DNA of 47,642 bases, taken from an uncultured Blautia sp. Lineage in GTDB: Bacteria; Bacillota; Clostridia; Lachnospirales; Lachnospiraceae. A model generated the notes under the pieces. It worked only from the letters and a program-made list of their open reading frames with translations, was not told the DNA's origin and did no database searches. The stretch is taken from contig CAKRVL010000010.1 in NCBI GenBank assembly GCA_934408705.1, forward strand, positions 1 to 47,642, written 5' to 3'. Below, piece by piece: positions 43,903-47,642 of this stretch (position 1 is its first letter; every line of letters begins with the position of its first letter). A program made the position numbers and the translations under genes.

Positions 43903-43922
43903 GTCTTAAGGTGGTTTTTACA

Positions 43923-43967
43923 GCCCTGCATTTTGTGAAGAAATTCATGAAATGTAGGGCCTTTTTT
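43923..43967 (+). terminator. Terminator after spoVG
   Basis: GCCCTGCATTT (43923-43933) pairs with AAATGTAGGGC (43950-43960), eleven pairs including one G-T, then C and TTTTTT. Confidence 0.88.
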
Positions 43968-44020
43968 GATGCATGGGGAATATGTCTGCTAAAGCAGATG
44001 GTATCCGACGTTCTAATACA

Positions 44021-44060
44021 ATGATATGAGTGTCAAAAGGTCTTTTGACACTGGTATCAT
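44021..44060. repeat. Long near-perfect palindrome
   Basis: ATGATA (44021-44026) and TATCAT (44055-44060) flank GTGTCAAAA (44030-44038) and TTTTGACAC (44043-44051) with a four-base loop; the outer and inner arms are separated by three bases each side. No T-run follows. It lies between the spoVG terminator and the next promoter (44104), so it is either an operator-like site or a dispersed hairpin repeat. Confidence 0.65.
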
Positions 44061-44103
44061 ACAATAAATATTACACAAATGTTACAAAAGTTAAATAAAA
44101 GTG

Positions 44104-44131
44104 TTGAAAAAATTACAAAATGTGATATACT
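44104..44131 (+). promoter_or_regulatory. Promoter of the secreted coiled-coil/3D gene
   Basis: TTGAAA (44104-44109), 16-base spacer, TATACT (44126-44131), 35 bases before the start codon. It lies within an AT-rich stretch. Confidence 0.7.
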
Positions 44132-44166
44132 TAACCTGCTAAAAAGATAATGAGGTGTTTACATAG

Positions 44167-45372
44167 ATGAGAATGAAAAGGATTTTTACGTTACTGTTAA
44201 CCGGTATGATAGCGGTGTCTGCCCCGGCTTCTGTATATGCTTCCTCTACAGAAGAGCAGCTTGCAGACGCTCAGGCGCGGAAGGAATCAGCTCAGGCTGA
44301 GCTTGCACAGGCTCAGGCGAATATGTCCTCTCTGGAGAGCAAGAAGCAGGAACTTGAGAGTTATCTTGCTGATTTGAATAACCAGTATACAGAGCTTACG
44401 AACAGTGTTTCTGATCTGGGAATCCAGGCGGCAGAGAAAGAAGAGCAGCTGAAAACCCTGAATGCACAGCTTGAAGAAGCTAAAGCTACAGCTGATAAGC
44501 AGTACGGAGATATGAAAAAGCGTATTGTATATATGTATGAGAATGGAAGCGCTTCTATGCTGGAGCTGCTTTTGTCTTCGGAGGATCTGGCACAGTTTCT
44601 GAACCGTGCAGAGAATATTGCCCAGATTTCCCAGTACGACAGAGATATGCTCGATAAATATAAAACTCTTCAGGCAGAGATTAAGGAACAGGAAACTCAG
44701 GCAGAAGAGGAAGCCCAGGCTATTAATGAGCTTCTGGCAGAGAAGTCAGCTAAGCAGCAGGAAGTACAGGCTCTGACTGCAAGTGCCAGCGAGAACCTTC
44801 AGTCTTATATCTACCAGATAGGAGCAAGTCAGGAAGAAATCAGCGCTTTAAATGCGCAGATTGACAGTGCAGACAGCAGTATATATAGCCTGCTGCAGGC
44901 TGCTGAAGCTGAGAAAGCAGCAGCTGAGGTTGTTGCTGCCCAGGAAGAAAGTGCTTCTGCGGAAGATTACAGCGGAACAGATAGCGATTATAGTGAAGCA
45001 GATAGTGAATCCGCTGGTGATTATACAGAGTCCTCCGATAGCGCAGATAGTTCTGAAAATGTTTCCGAGAGTGGAAGCAGTTCCTCTTCTCAGGGAACTT
45101 ATCTTGGTAACTTCACACTGACAGCATACTGCAATTGTGCACAGTGCTGTGGAACGGCCGGGAATCTTACTGCCAGTGGAACCGTTCCGGCAGCAGGAAG
45201 AACTGTTGCCATGGCAGGAGTACCTTTTGGAACACAGCTTCTGATCAATGGAAATGTGTATACTGTTGAAGATCTTGGAACTCCATATGGACATGTGGAT
45301 ATTTTCTTTAACAGCCATTCTGAAGCACTTGCATTTGGATTACAAAGTGCAGAAGTTTACAGATTGAATTAA
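44167..45372 (+). CDS. Secreted PcsB-like coiled-coil protein with C-terminal 3D domain
   Basis: 401 residues. Signal peptide (about 1-26, ending VYASS), a long coiled coil (about 28-250) with a PcsB-type segment LLSSEDLAQFLNRAENI (about 137-153), a Ser/Glu/Asp-rich linker (about 260-315), and a C-terminal 3D domain: FTLTAYCNCAQCCG, GRTVAMAGVPFGTQL, VEDLG, VDIFFNSHSEALAFG. Such proteins act in peptidoglycan turnover. The first of the three eponymous Asp residues, normally in a VAVDP context, is replaced (VAMAG) and the usual IKGN segment is absent. GAGGTG lies upstream of the ATG. Confidence 0.85.
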   Translation: MRMKRIFTLLLTGMIAVSAPASVYASSTEEQLADAQARKESAQAELAQAQANMSSLESKKQELESYLADLNNQYTELTNSVSDLGIQAAEKEEQLKTLNAQLEEAKATADKQYGDMKKRIVYMYENGSASMLELLLSSEDLAQFLNRAENIAQISQYDRDMLDKYKTLQAEIKEQETQAEEEAQAINELLAEKSAKQQEVQALTASASENLQSYIYQIGASQEEISALNAQIDSADSSIYSLLQAAEAEKAAAEVVAAQEESASAEDYSGTDSDYSEADSESAGDYTESSDSADSSENVSESGSSSSSQGTYLGNFTLTAYCNCAQCCGTAGNLTASGTVPAAGRTVAMAGVPFGTQLLINGNVYTVEDLGTPYGHVDIFFNSHSEALAFGLQSAEVYRLN

Positions 45373-45380
45373 GAAAAAAT

Positions 45381-45448
45381 ATGCCCTGACAGGCAGATGA
45401 GTCAAATTAGATTGTGAATATCCGATTTGACCTGTCTTGTCAGGGCAT
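45381..45448. terminator. Bidirectional terminator between the 3D-protein gene and the PduB-like gene
   Basis: ATGCCCTGACA (45381-45391) pairs with TGTCAGGGCAT (45438-45448); inside, GTCAAAT (45401-45407) pairs with ATTTGAC (45425-45431). TTTG follows on the plus strand and ATTTTTTC on the minus strand. Confidence 0.8.
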
Positions 45449-45486
45449 TTGTTTACAATGAGATATGTATGTTACGAAGTAGGAGC

Positions 45487-46200
45487 TTATAAATAGGGGT
45501 CTCCTGGAATTTCCGGATAACTTCCCATTCCGATCAGCAGCTCCAGGCCAATCTGTCTTGCCTGAAGTACAGCCTCTTTTACAGCACTGGCATCTCCTGA
45601 GATGGCAAGGATAACCTCATTGGAATGGCTTGTACCTATGCTTGGTGTCATATATCGTGTAATATGAACTGCGGAAGCCTTCATTGCAGTATCTGCCATC
45701 ACAAGGCCGATGGCTGCCGGAGAACCTGCCATGAATCCGAAAGCTTCCCCTGGAACTGCGTTAAAAGCCATAGCAAGAGCACCTCCTGCATTTGCTGAAA
45801 ATGCAAATTCCAGATGACCGGATTCACTGATATATAACTCTCCTGCATATTTATTAGTTAATTCCAATGCAAGAGAAATGGCGTGGCGGACATCAGAAAC
45901 ATCATTTCCACCAATCACGATATAATTGCCGTGACCACCCCAACCCTTGGTATCACGTGGGAATTCGATAGAAAGAACCTCTGTGCCTGTGGCTTTCACT
46001 GCATCATCAACAGCAGTGATCTGACCTGCTGCACCTGTACGGGAACTGAAAAGTCCCAGGGTGTGATAGTGTGTTCCTATATTCATTTCTTTTAAAAGAG
46101 TATCGTCTACTCCTGAAATCACAAGTCCGATGGTATCCAGAACTGCAGTCCCCACAAATTCTGTGCGGGCACATTTGGTACTGATACTGTGTACATCCAT
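45487..46200 (-). CDS. Solitary PduB-type bacterial microcompartment shell protein
   Basis: Tandem BMC-domain trimer protein (237 residues) resembling PduB of propanediol-utilising microcompartments: GTAVLDTIGLVISGVD, IEFPRDTKGWGGHGNYIVIGG (shown in part: SIEFPRDTKGWGGHG), GGNDVSDVRHAISLALE, ESGHLEFAFSA, SPAAIGLVMADTAMKAS and SNEVILAISGD. I start at ATG 46200, eight bases after GGAGG; the ATG at 46215 contains that site. No other microcompartment gene is in the window; its neighbours are a 3D protein and an ABC exporter. Its shell must be assembled from genes elsewhere or it has another role. Confidence 0.9.
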   Translation of the reverse strand: MDVHSISTKCARTEFVGTAVLDTIGLVISGVDDTLLKEMNIGTHYHTLGLFSSRTGAAGQITAVDDAVKATGTEVLSIEFPRDTKGWGGHGNYIVIGGNDVSDVRHAISLALELTNKYAGELYISESGHLEFAFSANAGGALAMAFNAVPGEAFGFMAGSPAAIGLVMADTAMKASAVHITRYMTPSIGTSHSNEVILAISGDASAVKEAVLQARQIGLELLIGMGSYPEIPGDPYL

Positions 46201-46265
46201 GAGAAAAACCTCCATAGCATTACTTTTCTTTAGTTTAACATGATTAAGGAAAATTGAAAAGCTGT

Positions 46266-47642
46266 TTATCTATAATATTGCGCCTGCGCCATCCATAGCT
46301 GGAAATATTTCCCGCTTTTATCTGCAACAAGTTCCTGGTGAGTTCCTGTCTGAATCACAGTTCCTTCATGAAATACAACAATTTTATCGCAAAATTTGCA
46401 GGAAGACAGACGATGACTGATATAAATGGCAGTTTTATCGCCTGTTATTTCATTAAATTTTTCATATATTTCAGCTTCCGCAATGGGATCAAGGGCAGCT
46501 GTTGGCTCATCTAATATAATAAAAGGAGCATTTTTATAAAGAGCTCTTGAAATAGCTATCTTCTGAGCTTCTCCTCCGGAAATGATAATTCCCTTTTTAT
46601 TAAAATCCTTGTAGAGATAAGTTTCCAGACCTTCTGGCATTGTGGAAAAGCGATTGTAAAATCCGGATTTCTTCAGAGCACTTTTTACTTCTTCTTCGTC
46701 ATAATTGGTTTTGGCGGCTACATTTTCCCCAAGAGTCAGGGAAAAGAGTTTGAAGTCCTGAAATACCACGGAAAAAACCATCATATATTCTTTATAATTA
46801 TATTTTCGGATATCGATTCCGTTAAGAAGAATTTTTCCTTCTGTAGGATCGTAAAGCCGACACAGGAGCTTGATGAACGTAGTCTTTCCGCTTCCATTCA
46901 TACCAACGACAGCCAGCTTCTGACCAATTTCAAATTTCATATTAATATTTCGGAGGGCATATTGTTCACATCCCGGATATCGGAAAGAAACATTTCGAAA
47001 TTCTATTTCATACTTTCGGTCGCTGCGTTTTTCGGTAGTCAGGCTTCCTTGATACATGTTATTGGGAATGTCCAGAAATTCAAATGTCTGTTTCAGAAAA
47101 ATAGCATTGTTTTGCATATCTTCAATGGTGGAGATACAGCCGGATACGCTTAAATATACTTTCGTAACCGAGGAAATATATTTTGTAACTGCTCCGATTC
47201 CAAAGGCACTTGCCCAGGCTTTCAGGCATACAAAAACATAGACAATCCCTGTGAAAATTACAGATACTGCGGAAGAAGCCGCCATGTAAAATCCAACAGG
47301 TCCCTTTCCATATCTGGCAAATAATCCCTTGGAACCGAAATGATTTTCTTTGCTCAGATTATGCTTTTCGCATATTTTTTCCTGTTGGTAAATCCGCATA
47401 TCCGCTGCCTTTTTGCTGTCATAACCCAGACGTCCGTAATATGCAAATAACCGATTGGAAAAGGTATGCAGATCTGCAACTCTGGCCCAGTATTTTCCTG
47501 CCTTTCCAGCGAGTACAGGCGAAAACCAGGTAATCAGTAGCATAACAGAAATTATGGCTGTTACACATACCGGATTGTTAAGAAAAACAAGTTTTTCTGC
47601 GGTTTTTGGAACCTGACTGGTGAAAAGGGAAATGGTCATGGA
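46266..47642 (-). CDS. ABC exporter (fused permease-ATPase), N-terminus outside the window
   Basis: C-terminal 457 residues of a type I exporter half-transporter. The visible permease part has at least three membrane helices; the nucleotide-binding domain has Walker A VGMNGSGKTT, Q-loop VVFQDFKLFS, signature IISGGEAQKIAISRAL, Walker B FIILDEPTAALDP and the H-loop YISHRLSS. The family is about 580 residues, so the true start is beyond the right edge; the ATG at 47639 is merely the first in view. The signature is GGEAQ rather than GGQ-x-Q. It lies 65 bases before the PduB-like gene on the same strand. Substrate unknown. Confidence 0.9.
   Translation of the reverse strand, partial: SMTISLFTSQVPKTAEKLVFLNNPVCVTAIISVMLLITWFSPVLAGKAGKYWARVADLHTFSNRLFAYYGRLGYDSKKAADMRIYQQEKICEKHNLSKENHFGSKGLFARYGKGPVGFYMAASSAVSVIFTGIVYVFVCLKAWASAFGIGAVTKYISSVTKVYLSVSGCISTIEDMQNNAIFLKQTFEFLDIPNNMYQGSLTTEKRSDRKYEIEFRNVSFRYPGCEQYALRNINMKFEIGQKLAVVGMNGSGKTTFIKLLCRLYDPTEGKILLNGIDIRKYNYKEYMMVFSVVFQDFKLFSLTLGENVAAKTNYDEEEVKSALKKSGFYNRFSTMPEGLETYLYKDFNKKGIIISGGEAQKIAISRALYKNAPFIILDEPTAALDPIAEAEIYEKFNEITGDKTAIYISHRLSSCKFCDKIVVFHEGTVIQTGTHQELVADKSGKYFQLWMAQAQYYR

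Overview
The window looks like chromosomal DNA from an anaerobic, spore-forming member of the Firmicutes, most probably a Lachnospiraceae gut bacterium (a Blautia-like organism is my guess). The sequence is moderately AT-rich, has strong GGAGG-type ribosome binding sites and TTGACA/TATAAT-type promoters, and carries clostridial signatures: spoVG, a glgC-glgD pair, a Clostridia-type Tad pilus locus (Flp1-like, DUF5702, FHA/DUF6382), a class II GalT, a long-form PRPP synthetase and a THF riboswitch before folT. I see no tRNA, rRNA, CRISPR array, insertion sequence or prophage.

Layout. 1-3.1 kb: birA, an AlaX-type tRNA-editing protein and an amidohydrolase on the + strand, running into a convergent lipoprotein plus a small partner (3.1-4.5 kb, -). 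4.6-5.5 kb: promoter, THF riboswitch, possible 7-codon leader ORF, folT and a bidirectional terminator. 5.5-7.0 kb (-): a GNAT acetyltransferase and an SGNH hydrolase. 7.1-16.7 kb (+): one tightly packed Tad/Flp pilus operon with its own promoter and a structured leader: prepilin peptidase, TadZ-like, TadA, TadB, TadC, Flp1-like pilin, DUF5702 protein, a pseudopilin with two Cys/His motifs, a second short prepilin peptidase, a TadE-like pseudopilin and an FHA protein. 16.8-19.3 kb: rhomboid protease overlapping a convergent soluble histidine kinase, then a HIT protein and a small sigma factor. 19.3-19.5 kb: a 187-nt, multi-helix element. 19.5-24.5 kb: murG (-), an unknown membrane protein, a beta-CASP nuclease, a TSCPD protein (-), mtnN and a conserved unknown.

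24.6-35.6 kb (+): methyltransferase, large secreted protein with a C39-like tail, galT, secreted InlB-repeat/SGNH protein, asnS, then an SbcD-like phosphoesterase and an SbcC/YhaN-like ATPase that both lack key catalytic residues. 35.7-40.9 kb (-): murC, dnaD-like, dnaC/dnaI-like and prs, with a cluster of five perfect DnaA boxes plus near matches in front of dnaD. 41.1-45.4 kb (+): glgC-glgD, spoVG and a secreted PcsB-like coiled-coil/3D protein. 45.5-47.6 kb (-): a solitary PduB-type microcompartment shell protein and the C-terminal part of an ABC exporter cut by the window edge.

The gene set is mostly core physiology: cell wall (murC, murG), translation quality (AlaX, asnS), replication initiation (dnaD, dnaI), nucleotide, folate and biotin supply, and glycogen storage. 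The places that most repay a second look are the DnaA-box cluster, the 187-nt structured element, the catalytically altered Mre11/Rad50-like pair, the Tad locus with its Cys/His pseudopilin and structured leader, and the lone PduB.
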